Source: Rhodoferax sp.
GTDB taxonomy: Bacteria > Pseudomonadota > Gammaproteobacteria > Burkholderiales > Burkholderiaceae_C
DNA: 64,000 nt
Assembly (NCBI GenBank): GCA_013791765.1
Contig: VMTC01000123.1
Span: forward strand, 55,282 to 119,281
Reading direction: 5' to 3'
The position numbers were made by a program, and so were the translations under genes. This document shows, piece by piece, positions 33,641 through 42,703 of this stretch. Every line of letters starts with the position of its first letter. The first letter of the stretch is position 1. Below the pieces are notes generated by a model. It was not told the origin of the DNA, made no database searches, and was given only the letters and a program-made list of their open reading frames with translations.

Positions 33641-36352
33641 ATGTCAGTAACCCCAGACAATTCGATTGCCGCAGCTGCGCCTGACGCAGACAGCCAGGAA
33701 ACCCGTGAATGGATGGATGCGCTGTCCGCCGTTATCCAGGCAGAAGGCCCGCAGCGCGCGCACTTTTTGCTGGAACAGTTGCTTGAGCACGCCCGCCAAA
33801 ACAGCATCGACATGCCGTTTTCAGCCAACACGGGTTATGTCAATACCATCGAGGTGGATCAAGAGGAGCGCTGCCCCGGCAACATCGAAATTGAGGAGCG
33901 CCTGCGCGCCTACATGCGCTGGAACGCGATGGCGATGGTGGTCAAGGCCAACCGGCACCACCCGGTCGATGGCGGCGACCTGGGCGGCCACATTGGCTCC
34001 TTCGCCTCGCTGGCCCACATGTTTGGCGCGGGCTTCAACCATTTCTGGCACGCCGAGAGCGAAGGCCATGGCGGTGACTGCCTCTATATACAAGGCCACG
34101 TGGCGCCCGGCGTTTATGCCCGCGCCTACATGGAAGGGCGTTTGACGGAAGAACAATTGCTCAACTTCCGCCAGGAAACCGGTGGCAAGGGCTTGTCCAG
34201 CTACCCCCACCCCAAGCTGATGCCCGAGTTTTGGCAGTTCCCCACGGTGTCGATGGGTCTGGGGCCGCTGATGGCGATTTACCAGGCGCGCTTCCTGAAG
34301 TATTTGCACGCCCGTGGCATCGCCAACACCGAGAACCGCAAGGTCTGGGTGTTTTGTGGCGATGGCGAAATGGACGAGGTGGAGTCTTTGGGTGCGATCG
34401 GTCTGGCGGCGCGCGAAAAGCTTGACAACCTGATTTTTGTCATCAACTGCAACCTGCAACGCCTGGATGGCCCGGTGCGCGGCAACGGCAAGATTGTGCA
34501 AGAGTTGGAGGGTACTTTCCGTGGCGCGGGCTGGAACGTGATCAAGCTGCTGTGGGGCAGCAACTGGGACCCACTGCTGGCGCGCGACAAAGACGGTGCG
34601 CTACGCAAGGTGATGATGGACACGCTGGACGGCGACTACCAGTCTTTCAAGGCCAATGACGGCGCCTACGTGCGCAAGCATTTCTTTGGCCGCGACCCGA
34701 AGACGCTGGAGATGGTGGCCAAGATGAGCGACGACGATATCTGGAGCTTGCGTCGCGGCGGCCATGACCCCCAAAAAGTGTATGCCGCTTACCATGCCGC
34801 GGTCCATCACAAGGGCCAGCCGAGCGTGCTTCTGATCAAGACCGTCAAGGGTTTTGGCATGGGCAAGAGCGGCGAGGGCAAAAACAATGTGCACCAGACC
34901 AAGAAGCTCACCGACGACGACATCAAGATTTTCAGGGACCGCTTCAACATTCCGATCCCGGACAGCCAAATTGCGGATATTCCGTTTTACAAACCGGCTG
35001 ATGACACACCGGAGATGCGCTATTTGCATGAACGCCGCAAGGCCTTGGGTGGCTACTTGCCGCACCGGCGCACCAAAGCCGACGAGCAATTCACCGTGCC
35101 GGCACTCGATGTCTTCAAAAGCGTGATGGAGCCTACGGCAGAGGGTCGGGAGATATCGACCACGCAGGCCTATGTGCGTTTTCTGACGCAGTTGCTGCGC
35201 GACCAGGCGCTGGGGCCACGGGTCGTGCCGATTTTGGTTGACGAGGGCCGAACCTTCGGCATGGAGGGGCTGTTCCGCCAGATCGGCATCTACAACCCTG
35301 AAGGCCAGAAATACACCCCGGTCGATAAAGATCAGGTGATGTACTACAAGGAAGACGCCAAAGGTCAGGTGCTGCAAGAGGGCATCAATGAAGCTGGCGG
35401 CATGGCCAGCTGGATCGCCGCCGCGACCAGCTACTCAACCAGCAACCGCATCATGGTGCCGTTTTACGTGTACTACTCCATGTTCGGCTTTCAGCGCATT
35501 GGCGACCTGGCCTGGGCGGCCGGCGACATGCAGGCGCGTGGTTTTTTGCTGGGCGGCACATCGGGGCGCACCACGCTCAATGGCGAAGGGCTGCAGCACG
35601 AGGACGGCCATAGCCATATCCTGGCGGGAACGATCCCGAACTGCGTCAGTTACGACCCGACCTTTGCGCATGAGGTCGGGGTCATCCTGCACCACGGCTT
35701 GAAGCGCATGGTCGAAAAACAGGACAACGTCTACTACTACATCACGCTGCTCAATGAAAATTACCCGATGCCGGGCCTCACGGCAGGCACCGAAGATCAG
35801 ATCATCAAGGGCATGTACCTGTGCAAGCCGGGTGCACCAGGCAGCAGTGAGCTGTCGGTGCAGTTGCTGGGTTCGGGCACGATCCTGCGCGAGTCGATTG
35901 CTGCGCAAGAGCTGCTGGCCAATGACTGGGGCGTCAGCGCCAACGTCTGGAGTTGCCCCAGCTTCAACGAACTCGCGCGTGACGGCCAGGCCTGTGAGCG
36001 CCACAACCTGCTGCATCCAGAGGCGACACCCTGCGCTTCATTTGTCGCCCAGCAGCTTGAAAAGCACAGCGGCCCGGTGGTGGCATCAACCGACTACATG
36101 AAGGCTTATGCCGAACAGATTCGCTCTTTCATCCCCAAGGGCCGCACCTACAAGGTGCTGGGCACCGATGGTTTTGGCCGCAGCGATTTCCGTTCCAAAT
36201 TGCGTGAGCACTTTGAGATCAACCGTCACTTCATTGTGGTGGCGGCGCTCAAGGCCTTGAGTGAAGAAGGTTCCGTGCCAGTGGCCAAGGTGGTGGAGGC
36301 GATTGCCAAGTACGGCATCCAGACTGACAAGGTCAATCCGCTGTACGCTTGA
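33641..36352 (+). CDS. aceE: Pyruvate dehydrogenase E1 component (homodimeric)
   Basis: A 903-residue thiamine-diphosphate enzyme that decarboxylates pyruvate and acetylates the E2 lipoyl groups. Single-chain E1 type, with GDGEMDEVESLGAIGLAAREKLDN (ThDP/Mg motif GDGE...) around residue 244, HHPVDGGDLGGHIGS near the N-terminus and a C-terminal transketolase-like domain. A strong AGGAG lies before the ATG. First gene of aceE-aceF-lpdA; about 150 bp of very AT-rich DNA separates it from the divergent kinase gene. Confidence 0.97.
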   Translation: MSVTPDNSIAAAAPDADSQETREWMDALSAVIQAEGPQRAHFLLEQLLEHARQNSIDMPFSANTGYVNTIEVDQEERCPGNIEIEERLRAYMRWNAMAMVVKANRHHPVDGGDLGGHIGSFASLAHMFGAGFNHFWHAESEGHGGDCLYIQGHVAPGVYARAYMEGRLTEEQLLNFRQETGGKGLSSYPHPKLMPEFWQFPTVSMGLGPLMAIYQARFLKYLHARGIANTENRKVWVFCGDGEMDEVESLGAIGLAAREKLDNLIFVINCNLQRLDGPVRGNGKIVQELEGTFRGAGWNVIKLLWGSNWDPLLARDKDGALRKVMMDTLDGDYQSFKANDGAYVRKHFFGRDPKTLEMVAKMSDDDIWSLRRGGHDPQKVYAAYHAAVHHKGQPSVLLIKTVKGFGMGKSGEGKNNVHQTKKLTDDDIKIFRDRFNIPIPDSQIADIPFYKPADDTPEMRYLHERRKALGGYLPHRRTKADEQFTVPALDVFKSVMEPTAEGREISTTQAYVRFLTQLLRDQALGPRVVPILVDEGRTFGMEGLFRQIGIYNPEGQKYTPVDKDQVMYYKEDAKGQVLQEGINEAGGMASWIAAATSYSTSNRIMVPFYVYYSMFGFQRIGDLAWAAGDMQARGFLLGGTSGRTTLNGEGLQHEDGHSHILAGTIPNCVSYDPTFAHEVGVILHHGLKRMVEKQDNVYYYITLLNENYPMPGLTAGTEDQIIKGMYLCKPGAPGSSELSVQLLGSGTILRESIAAQELLANDWGVSANVWSCPSFNELARDGQACERHNLLHPEATPCASFVAQQLEKHSGPVVASTDYMKAYAEQIRSFIPKGRTYKVLGTDGFGRSDFRSKLREHFEINRHFIVVAALKALSEEGSVPVAKVVEAIAKYGIQTDKVNPLYA

Positions 36353-36381
36353 TCCGGTTCAACGCCCACTTGGCGCTGCAA

Positions 36382-36422
36382 CGCCCAGCCCCACACAAGC
36401 GAGGGCGAACGGGGCTGTGGCG
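36382..36422 (+). other. Strong hairpin between aceE and aceF
   Basis: CGCCCAGCCCC (36382-36392) pairs with GGGGCTGTGGCG (36411-36422) apart from one bulged T, with an 18-nt loop. No T-run follows, so it is not a standard terminator. It may stabilise or process the operon message and set the E1:E2 ratio; this is inference. Confidence 0.45.
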
Positions 36423-36496
36423 CTGGCGCTGCAGGTTTCATAATGAAAGGGTGGCACGCGTGTCTTGCCCGTTAACTGAATAACAAGGAGACAGCT

Positions 36497-38221
36497 ATGT
36501 CCTTAATCGAAGTAAAAGTCCCGGATATTGGCGATTTTGATGAAGTTGCCGTGATTGAGTTGCTGGTTAAACCGGGTGACAGCGTCAGCGCCGAACAAAG
36601 CTTGATCACGGTGGAGTCCGACAAGGCGTCGATGGAAATCCCATCGTCCGCAGCGGGCATCGTCAAAGAACTCAAGGTCGCTTTGGGCGACAAGGTCAAG
36701 CAAGGCTCACTGGTCCTGATTCTGGAAGCGGCGGATGCGGCGCAGGCCGTTGCTGCGCCTGTTACTGCGACACCGGAAATTGCTCAGGAATCTAAGCCAA
36801 ATCAGGCTGTAGCCCACGTCGTTCCTGAACAAGCAGCTATTAATATTGATTCATCCAGTGTCGGCTCGATCGAAGTACATGTGCCCGATATTGGCGACTT
36901 CAAGGATGTGACGGTGATTGAAGTCATGGTCAAGGTCGGCGACGCAGTCCGGCTGGAGCAAAGCCTGATGACCGTCGAGTCTGACAAGGCGTCGATGGAA
37001 ATCCCGTCGTCCGCTGCGGGCGTGATCAAGGAACTCAAGGTCAAGCTGGGCGACAAAGTCAATATAGGCGACTTGCTGGCCGTTCTGGAAGGCAGCGCCG
37101 CAGCGGCCGCTGCCGTGCCAGGCAGTGCGCCTGTGCTGGTCACTCCAGCAGCCTCTTCTTCTACATCAAATGGGCCTGTAGCCCAGGTAGAACAAGCGCT
37201 TGTAGCTCCAGTTTCAATAGCGTCTGTCGCGGCTGCAGCGGCTATGCCAGCGCACAACCCCAGCACCGCAACCGTGGGTTTGCCGCACGCTTCACCGTCG
37301 GTGCGCAAGTTTGCCCGCGAACTGGGCGTGCCCCTGGGTGAAGTCAAGGGCTCGGGCCTCAAAGGCCGCATCACCGACCACGACGTGCAAGCCTTCACCC
37401 GCTCGGTCATGAGTGGCGCGGTTCAAACACTTTCGGCGCAAGCCCAGCCCAAGGCAGCTGCGGCCGCTGGCGGCAATGACGGCGCCGGCCTGGGCCTGAT
37501 CCCATGGCCGAAGGTGGACTTCGCCAAGTTCGGCCCGGTCGAGCGCAAAGAGATGTCGCGCATCAAGAAAATCAGCGGCGCCAACCTGTTGCGCAACGCC
37601 ATCATGATTCCGGCTGTCACCAACCACGACGACTGCGACATCACCGACCTGGAAGCCTTCCGGGTCTCGACCAACAAGGAAAATGAAAAATCAGGCGTGA
37701 AGGTCACCATGCTGGCATTCCTGATCAAGGCCTGCGTGGCCGCGCTCAAGAAATACCCCGAGTTCAACAGCTCACTCGACGGTGATGCCCTGATCTACAA
37801 GCAGTACTACCACATCGGTTTTGCCGCTGACACGCCCAATGGCCTGATGGTGCCGGTGATAAAGGATGCCGACAAAAAAGGCATCTTCCAGATCAGCGCC
37901 GAGATGAGTGAGCTGGCCAAAAAAGCGCGCGACGGCAAGCTGAGCCCAGCCGAGATGAGTGGCGCCAGCTTCACCATTTCGAGTCTGGGCGGCATTGGCG
38001 GGCGCTACTTCACGCCCATCATCAATGCACCTGAAGTATCGATTCTGGGCGTGTGCCGCTCCACCATCGAGCCGGTGTGGGACGGCAAGGCCTTCCAGCC
38101 GCGCCTGATGCTCCCCTTAAGCCTGACTTGGGATCACCGCGTGATTGATGGCGCCGCTGCCGCCCGGTTTAACGTTTATCTGGGGCAGATACTGGGTGAC
38201 TTGCGTAGAGTCTTGCTTTAA
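36497..38221 (+). CDS. aceF: Pyruvate dehydrogenase E2, dihydrolipoyl acetyltransferase (two lipoyl domains)
   Basis: A 574-residue E2. Two lipoyl domains carry their lysines at about 43 and 164, each in ESDKASMEIPSS. An E3/E1-binding domain (SVRKFARELGVPL) starts near 270, and the catalytic acyltransferase domain ends with the active-site DHRVIDGAAAARF. Both inter-domain linkers (residues about 100-119 and 222-241) are built from copies of the dispersed repeat. AAGGAG precedes the ATG. It acts in the pyruvate dehydrogenase complex with AceE and Lpd. Confidence 0.97.
   Translation: MSLIEVKVPDIGDFDEVAVIELLVKPGDSVSAEQSLITVESDKASMEIPSSAAGIVKELKVALGDKVKQGSLVLILEAADAAQAVAAPVTATPEIAQESKPNQAVAHVVPEQAAINIDSSSVGSIEVHVPDIGDFKDVTVIEVMVKVGDAVRLEQSLMTVESDKASMEIPSSAAGVIKELKVKLGDKVNIGDLLAVLEGSAAAAAAVPGSAPVLVTPAASSSTSNGPVAQVEQALVAPVSIASVAAAAAMPAHNPSTATVGLPHASPSVRKFARELGVPLGEVKGSGLKGRITDHDVQAFTRSVMSGAVQTLSAQAQPKAAAAAGGNDGAGLGLIPWPKVDFAKFGPVERKEMSRIKKISGANLLRNAIMIPAVTNHDDCDITDLEAFRVSTNKENEKSGVKVTMLAFLIKACVAALKKYPEFNSSLDGDALIYKQYYHIGFAADTPNGLMVPVIKDADKKGIFQISAEMSELAKKARDGKLSPAEMSGASFTISSLGGIGGRYFTPIINAPEVSILGVCRSTIEPVWDGKAFQPRLMLPLSLTWDHRVIDGAAAARFNVYLGQILGDLRRVLL
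36795..36854 (+). repeat. Dispersed repeat inside aceF, first linker
   Basis: AATCAGGCTGTAGCCCACGT and the following bases match the lpdA copy over 26 identical positions, then CAAGCAGCTATTAATATTG. In frame with aceF, it encodes NQAVAHVVPEQAAINI between lipoyl domains 1 and 2. Confidence 0.9.
37161..37222 (+). repeat. Dispersed repeat inside aceF, second linker
   Basis: GGGCCTGTAGCCCAGG, CAAGCGCTTGTAGCT and a closing CAATAGCG follow the family order. It is in the same reading frame as the first aceF copy and encodes NGPVAQVEQALVAPVSIAS between lipoyl domain 2 and the E3-binding domain. Confidence 0.75.
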
Positions 38222-38235
38222 AAAGAAAGAAAAAT

Positions 38236-40095
38236 ATGGCACTTATCGACATCAAAGCCCCCGATATCGGCGACTTTTCTGAGGTCACCGTCATCGAACT
38301 GCTGGTCAAGGCTGGCGACACCGTCCGGGCCGAGCAAAGCCTGATCACCGTGGAGTCTGACAAAGCGTCCATGGAAATCCCCTGCAGCCACGCCGGCGTG
38401 GTGAAAGAGCTCAAAGTGGCGCTGGGCGACAAGATATCCGAAGGATCGGTCTTGCTGGTACTTGAAGCTGCAGAGGCAGCGATTGCCCAAGAATTTATGC
38501 CAAATCAGGCTGTAGCCCACGTCGTACCTGATCAAGCAGCTACACAAACAGTAGCGCCTGCAGCCAATGCCGGTGTGACCCCAGTCGCAGCGGCCTCCAG
38601 CTACGGCGGCAGCGTCGATCTGGACTGCGACCTGCTGGTGCTCGGCGGCGGCCCCGGCGGTTATTCGGCCGCGTTTCGCGCTGCAGATTTGGGCCTTAAA
38701 GTCATCCTGGTTGAGCGCTACGCCCAGCTTGGCGGGGTCTGCCTGAACGTCGGTTGCATCCCCAGCAAGGCGCTGCTGCACGTGGCCAGCGTCATCGACG
38801 AAGTCAGCCACATGGCCGATCTGGGTGTGGACTTTGGCGCGCCCAAGATCAATGTGGACATGCTGCGCGGCCACAAAGAGAAAGTCGTCACCAAACTCAC
38901 CGGTGGCCTGGCGGCCATGGCCAAGATGCGCAAGGTTACCGTGGTGCGCGGCTACGGCGCTTTCCTTGGGGCTAACCACGTGGAAGTGGAAGAAACAACC
39001 GGCACCGCGCAGGAAAAAACGGGCGCTAAAAAGGTCATAGCGTTCAAGAACGCCATCATCGCCGCCGGCAGCCAGGCCGTGCGCCTGCCGTTCATGCCAG
39101 ACGATCCGCGCGTGGTGGACTCCACCGGCGCGTTGGCCCTGAAAGAAGTGCCCAAACGCATGCTGATCCTGGGCGGCGGCATCATCGGCCTGGAAATGGG
39201 CACCGTTTACAGCACCCTGGGCGCAAGGCTTGACGTGGTCGAAATGCTGGACGGCCTGATGCAAGGCGCAGACCGTGACCTGGTCAAAATCTGGCAAAAG
39301 ATGAACGCGCCACGGTTTGACAACATCATGCTCAAGACCAAAACCGTGGGTGCCAAAGCCACCCCCGAAGGCATTGAAGTGACGTTTGCCTCAGCAGAGG
39401 AGGGTGGTACGACACCAGAGCCGCAGGTCTACGACCTGGTGCTGCAAGCCGTGGGTCGCACACCCAACGGCAAGAAAATCGCCGCCGACAAGGCCGGTGT
39501 GGCCGTTTCTGAGCGTGGCTTCATCAACGTCGACATCCAGATGCGCACCAACGTGAGCCACATCTTCGCCATTGGCGACATCGTCGGCCAGCCCATGCTG
39601 GCGCACAAGGCAGTGCACGAAGCCCACGTAGCGGCGGAAGTCATCGCTGGTGAATTACAAGGCAACAAGGAGCTGGCCAGTGCCGCTTTCAATGCAAGAG
39701 TGATTCCGTCCGTGGCCTACACCGACCCCGAAGTGGCCTGGGTCGGCCTCACCGAGACCGAAGCCAAGGCCCAAGGCATCAAGGTCAAGAAGGGCCTGTT
39801 CCCCTGGACCGCATCTGGGCGCGCAATCGCCAACGGCCGCGACGAAGGTGTCACCAAGCTGCTGTTTGACGACAGCGAAGAGGCCCACGGCCACGGCAAG
39901 ATACTGGGCGGCGGCATGGTCGGCACGCATGCCGGCGACATGATTGGTGAAGTGGCGCTGGCCATCGAGATGGGCGCGGATGCCATCGACATCGGCAAGA
40001 CCATCCATCCGCATCCGACGCTAGGGGAATCCATTGGCATGGCGGCAGAGGTGGCGCACGGCAGTTGCACGGATGTGCCGCCTGCGCGCAAGTAA
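38236..40095 (+). CDS. lpdA: Dihydrolipoyl dehydrogenase (E3) with N-terminal lipoyl domain
   Basis: A 619-residue E3. An N-terminal lipoyl domain (Lys43 in ESDKASMEIP) is followed by a linker containing a dispersed-repeat copy and then the FAD/NAD disulfide oxidoreductase. This has GGGPGGYSAAF (FAD), the redox-active GGVCLNVGCIPSK (cysteines about five apart near 171-176), GGGIIGLEMGTVYSTLG (NAD) and the C-terminal HPHPTLGES with the catalytic His-Glu. It reoxidises the lipoyl groups of AceF. Lipoyl-bearing E3 proteins are known in Neisseria and other betaproteobacteria. Confidence 0.97.
   Translation: MALIDIKAPDIGDFSEVTVIELLVKAGDTVRAEQSLITVESDKASMEIPCSHAGVVKELKVALGDKISEGSVLLVLEAAEAAIAQEFMPNQAVAHVVPDQAATQTVAPAANAGVTPVAAASSYGGSVDLDCDLLVLGGGPGGYSAAFRAADLGLKVILVERYAQLGGVCLNVGCIPSKALLHVASVIDEVSHMADLGVDFGAPKINVDMLRGHKEKVVTKLTGGLAAMAKMRKVTVVRGYGAFLGANHVEVEETTGTAQEKTGAKKVIAFKNAIIAAGSQAVRLPFMPDDPRVVDSTGALALKEVPKRMLILGGGIIGLEMGTVYSTLGARLDVVEMLDGLMQGADRDLVKIWQKMNAPRFDNIMLKTKTVGAKATPEGIEVTFASAEEGGTTPEPQVYDLVLQAVGRTPNGKKIAADKAGVAVSERGFINVDIQMRTNVSHIFAIGDIVGQPMLAHKAVHEAHVAAEVIAGELQGNKELASAAFNARVIPSVAYTDPEVAWVGLTETEAKAQGIKVKKGLFPWTASGRAIANGRDEGVTKLLFDDSEEAHGHGKILGGGMVGTHAGDMIGEVALAIEMGADAIDIGKTIHPHPTLGESIGMAAEVAHGSCTDVPPARK
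38492..38557 (+). repeat. Dispersed repeat inside lpdA linker
   Basis: It shares 26 identical positions with the first aceF copy and about 28 of 30 with the ldcA copy, including TTTATGCCAAAT. In frame it encodes FMPNQAVAHVVPDQAAT, which joins the lipoyl domain to the flavoprotein core. Confidence 0.9.
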
Positions 40096-40113
40096 GCCGA
40101 ACTCACACCTCCG

Positions 40114-40150
40114 GGGCTACTGATTCAGTAGCTCGCGGCGCATGGCCGAA
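40114..40150 (-). repeat. Possible truncated dispersed-repeat copy after lpdA
   Basis: GCTACTGA-T-TCAGTAGC is a perfect palindrome followed by TCGCGGCGCAT. This order (GCTA...TAGC arms then a GC-rich variable part) matches the end of intergenic copies, but the conserved core is not recognisable. Confidence 0.33.
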
Positions 40151-40207
40151 GTCGCAGCGCACCTGACGGATCACGTCTTGCCCCGCCTGCCTGTTCGCCT
40201 GTGGGTG

Positions 40208-40519
40208 CTATCGCCAGCTTTGTACGCCGACTCGAAAGTCCAGGCCGTCGAGCATGCGTTTGAGTAATGCCAAGCCACCCCAAGCGGTGACTTCACGAGA
40301 GCTGAAGCAAGGCACCGGGCTTGTTGGATTGCGTGAATACAATCCCGGCCTGCGCCAGATTCCAGGCCTCAACCCCGCGTCTGAGCAGGCGCGGGTGTGC
40401 GGGTTGTTGGGTTCGGTCAGGCAACCGGTCGCACTGCTGGGGCTGGAGAAAATCCATTCGTTGCGAAGGGGCAGAGCAGGCTGCAAGTGCAGGTCTTTGC
40501 CTTGCTGTCGCTTTGTCAT
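40208..40519 (-). pseudogene. Possible remnant of a transposase N-terminus
   Basis: A 103-codon frame without a credible ribosome site. Its C-terminal end, VTAWGGLALLKRMLDGLDF, resembles the N-terminal region of DDE transposases; the frame stops right after. The upstream part is low-complexity and unrecognisable. No inverted repeats or target duplications are seen. Best read as a decayed insertion-sequence scrap, with low certainty. Confidence 0.3.
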
Positions 40520-40628
40520 AAGTAGGCCAGTTATCCGGCGGGCGTGGTGCGCAGTGCCAGTCAGGTCAGCGTGGCATCAGGCTTCACGTGTAGGATGCCT
40601 TCAGCTCAACTCCAGACCACATTCGCCC

Positions 40629-41822
40629 ATGGCTCACCACGTCACCCGGCTCAAGGTGCTAAGCGCCGGCATTTTCAGCTTGATCCTGGCGCTGGGTGTG
40701 GCCCGTTTTTCCTACACGCCGCTACTGCCACTGATGCAGCAACAAGCCGGCCTGGGTGTAGCCGCAGCCGGTTGGCTGGCAGCCATTAACTACGCGGGGT
40801 ATTTGAGTGGTGCGTTGATTGCATCGCGCATCAGCAACCTGGTGCTCAAAGATCGGCTTTACCGCATCGGCATGGTGCTGGCCATCGTCAGCACGCTGGT
40901 GATGGGCTTGAGCACAAACGTGGTGGTGTGGGCGCTGTCGCGTTATGTGGCGGGGCTGACCAGCGCCGCGGCCATGCTGCTGGGCACCGGGCTGATCATG
41001 AACTGGCTCATCCGCCACAACCACCGCAGCGAGATGGGCATCCACTTTGCCGGTATTGGACTGGGCATTGCGGGTTGTGCCGGTGCGGTAATGTTGTTCA
41101 CGCCCTGGCTCGACTGGCGCGAGCAATGGTTTGCCTTTACTGCTGTGGGCTGCGTGCTGCTTGTGCCTGCGCTGCGCTGGTTACCCCCACCGGACACCAG
41201 TGGCCTGACCAACACCGGCCACAAGCTGCAAGACAAGCCGCCGAGCCCGTTGTATTTACGGGTGTTCATGGCGGCCTATTTTTGCGCCGGCTTTGGCTAT
41301 GTGGTGAGCGTGACCTTTATCGTGGCCATCGTAAACCATTTGCCTGGCCTGGGTGGGTGGGGCAATCTGGCGTTTCTGGCCATTGGCATCGGGGCGGCAC
41401 CGGCCTGCATCAATTGGGATTTGATCGCGCGACGCACCGGTGACTTGAACGCACTGATTTTGGCCGCCGTGCTGCAGATTGTGGGTATTTTGTTGCCTGT
41501 GCTGGTGCCGGGTCCGTGGGCCGCCATGCTGGGTGCCTTGCTGTTTGGCGGCACCTTCATCGGCATGGTCAGCCTGGTGCTGAGCATGGCCGGACGCTAC
41601 TACCCCACCATGCCCGCCAAGATGATGGGCAAGATGACGCTGTCGTACGGAGTTGCCCAAATCATTGGCCCCGCCATCACCGGCATGATCGGGGCGCAGT
41701 TTGGCAGCTACAACGCGGGTCTGTATGTGGCGGCCAGCGTCATGGCGCTGGGCGTTGGACTGCTGTTCGTGCTCAAGGGGGTGGAGCGGCGCGACGCGCA
41801 AAGCACATCAGGCCAACCCTGA
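40629..41822 (+). CDS. MFS transporter, YbfB/YjiJ family
   Basis: A 397-residue twelve-helix carrier. It starts MAHHVTRLKVLSAGIFSLILALGV and has the family-like GVARFSYTPLLPLM and AGYLSGALIASR. The long frame from 40254 is rejected: its first 125 codons are not membrane-like and lie in the gene-poor stretch. Substrate unknown. It stands alone; the next gene converges on it with a 64-bp gap. Confidence 0.88.
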   Translation: MAHHVTRLKVLSAGIFSLILALGVARFSYTPLLPLMQQQAGLGVAAAGWLAAINYAGYLSGALIASRISNLVLKDRLYRIGMVLAIVSTLVMGLSTNVVVWALSRYVAGLTSAAAMLLGTGLIMNWLIRHNHRSEMGIHFAGIGLGIAGCAGAVMLFTPWLDWREQWFAFTAVGCVLLVPALRWLPPPDTSGLTNTGHKLQDKPPSPLYLRVFMAAYFCAGFGYVVSVTFIVAIVNHLPGLGGWGNLAFLAIGIGAAPACINWDLIARRTGDLNALILAAVLQIVGILLPVLVPGPWAAMLGALLFGGTFIGMVSLVLSMAGRYYPTMPAKMMGKMTLSYGVAQIIGPAITGMIGAQFGSYNAGLYVAASVMALGVGLLFVLKGVERRDAQSTSGQP

Positions 41823-41886
41823 AAGAAACACCAAGCCAACCGCGCGTTGGCATCAGCTCACGGCTTTGAGCCCCTGAGGCTGGCGT

Positions 41887-42693
41887 TCAGTTCGACACCC
41901 AGCCCACGGCCTTTGCCAGCATGAGCAATGCCACCAACACGCTGAACCAGGCAAAGCCTTGCTGCAAGCGCTTGGGGTCTAGCTTCTTCGCGATCCGTTG
42001 CCCGGCCAACAAGGCAAGAACGGCTCCGCCGGAAAACGGCAGCGCAACGTCCCAGCGCAAAGGCCCCTGCAGGGCTGCGGCAGCCACCCCGCTCAATGAG
42101 ACCAGTGCAATCACCGCCAGGGAGGTCAGCTGAATGCTGCGTATGTCCAAATCGGTGTAGCGCTTCAAAGCCGGGACAATGACAAAGCCGCCGCCCACGC
42201 CAAGCAGTCCGCTGAGCAGTCCCGCAGTCATACCGGTGGCTGCCAATGCGCGGGCGCATGGGCGTGTCCAGGTCAGGCGTTGATCCAGGGGGCTCACACG
42301 GCACAGCACGGCAACTGGCAGCGCAGTCGCCTGGGCAGGACGTTTGAGCATGTGCCATGCGGTATAAATCAGCACCAGGGCAAAAGCACCCAACAGCGGT
42401 CGATTGGGCAAGCGCTGCGCCAGCAAGACACCCAGTGGGGCCACCAGCATGCCGACGGCGCCAATAAGAGCGGCAGCCCGGTAGCGCACGATGCCCTGGC
42501 GCAAGCCCAGCGCCGCCCCCAAGACCGCGGCCAGGCCTACCGCCACCAAACCCACGGGCGCCGCTTGTTGCACGGGCAGATGCAGACCGAACACCAGCAG
42601 CGGTATCGCCATGACACCACCACCTGCGCCGGTGAGCGCCATCACCAGCCCAATGAGCGTGCCCAGCACAACTGCAAGTATCAAAGGGTCCAT
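41887..42693 (-). CDS. TauE/SafE (TSUP) membrane permease
   Basis: A 268-residue permease with about eight hydrophobic segments and the duplicated glycine-rich motifs of the family (GAGGGVMAIPLLVFG near 24-38 and GLLGVGGGFVIVPAL in the second half). TSUP proteins move sulfite, sulfonates or other small sulfur anions. It lies 10 bp downstream of the persulfide-dioxygenase-like gene on the same strand, so export of sulfite formed by that enzyme is a reasonable inference. Confidence 0.9.
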   Translation of the reverse strand: MDPLILAVVLGTLIGLVMALTGAGGGVMAIPLLVFGLHLPVQQAAPVGLVAVGLAAVLGAALGLRQGIVRYRAAALIGAVGMLVAPLGVLLAQRLPNRPLLGAFALVLIYTAWHMLKRPAQATALPVAVLCRVSPLDQRLTWTRPCARALAATGMTAGLLSGLLGVGGGFVIVPALKRYTDLDIRSIQLTSLAVIALVSLSGVAAAALQGPLRWDVALPFSGGAVLALLAGQRIAKKLDPKRLQQGFAWFSVLVALLMLAKAVGWVSN

Positions 42694-42703
42694 GTGGCAA
42701 GCT

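Larger units (their letters stand above)
40096..40628. other. Gene-poor stretch of about 530 bp after lpdA
   Basis: No convincing complete gene. It holds a 17-bp perfect palindrome (40116-40132) that may start a worn dispersed-repeat copy, and a minus-strand open frame (40208-40519) whose end looks like a transposase fragment. The rest (40520-40628) is the promoter region of the MFS gene. No terminator with a T-run is visible after lpdA. Confidence 0.5.

Noticed and set aside
41858-42700. 280-codon minus-strand frame overlapping the TSUP gene
   Set aside because: Same strand but a different frame; Cys/Arg/Gly-rich with no membrane segments, while 41887-42693 gives a proper permease.
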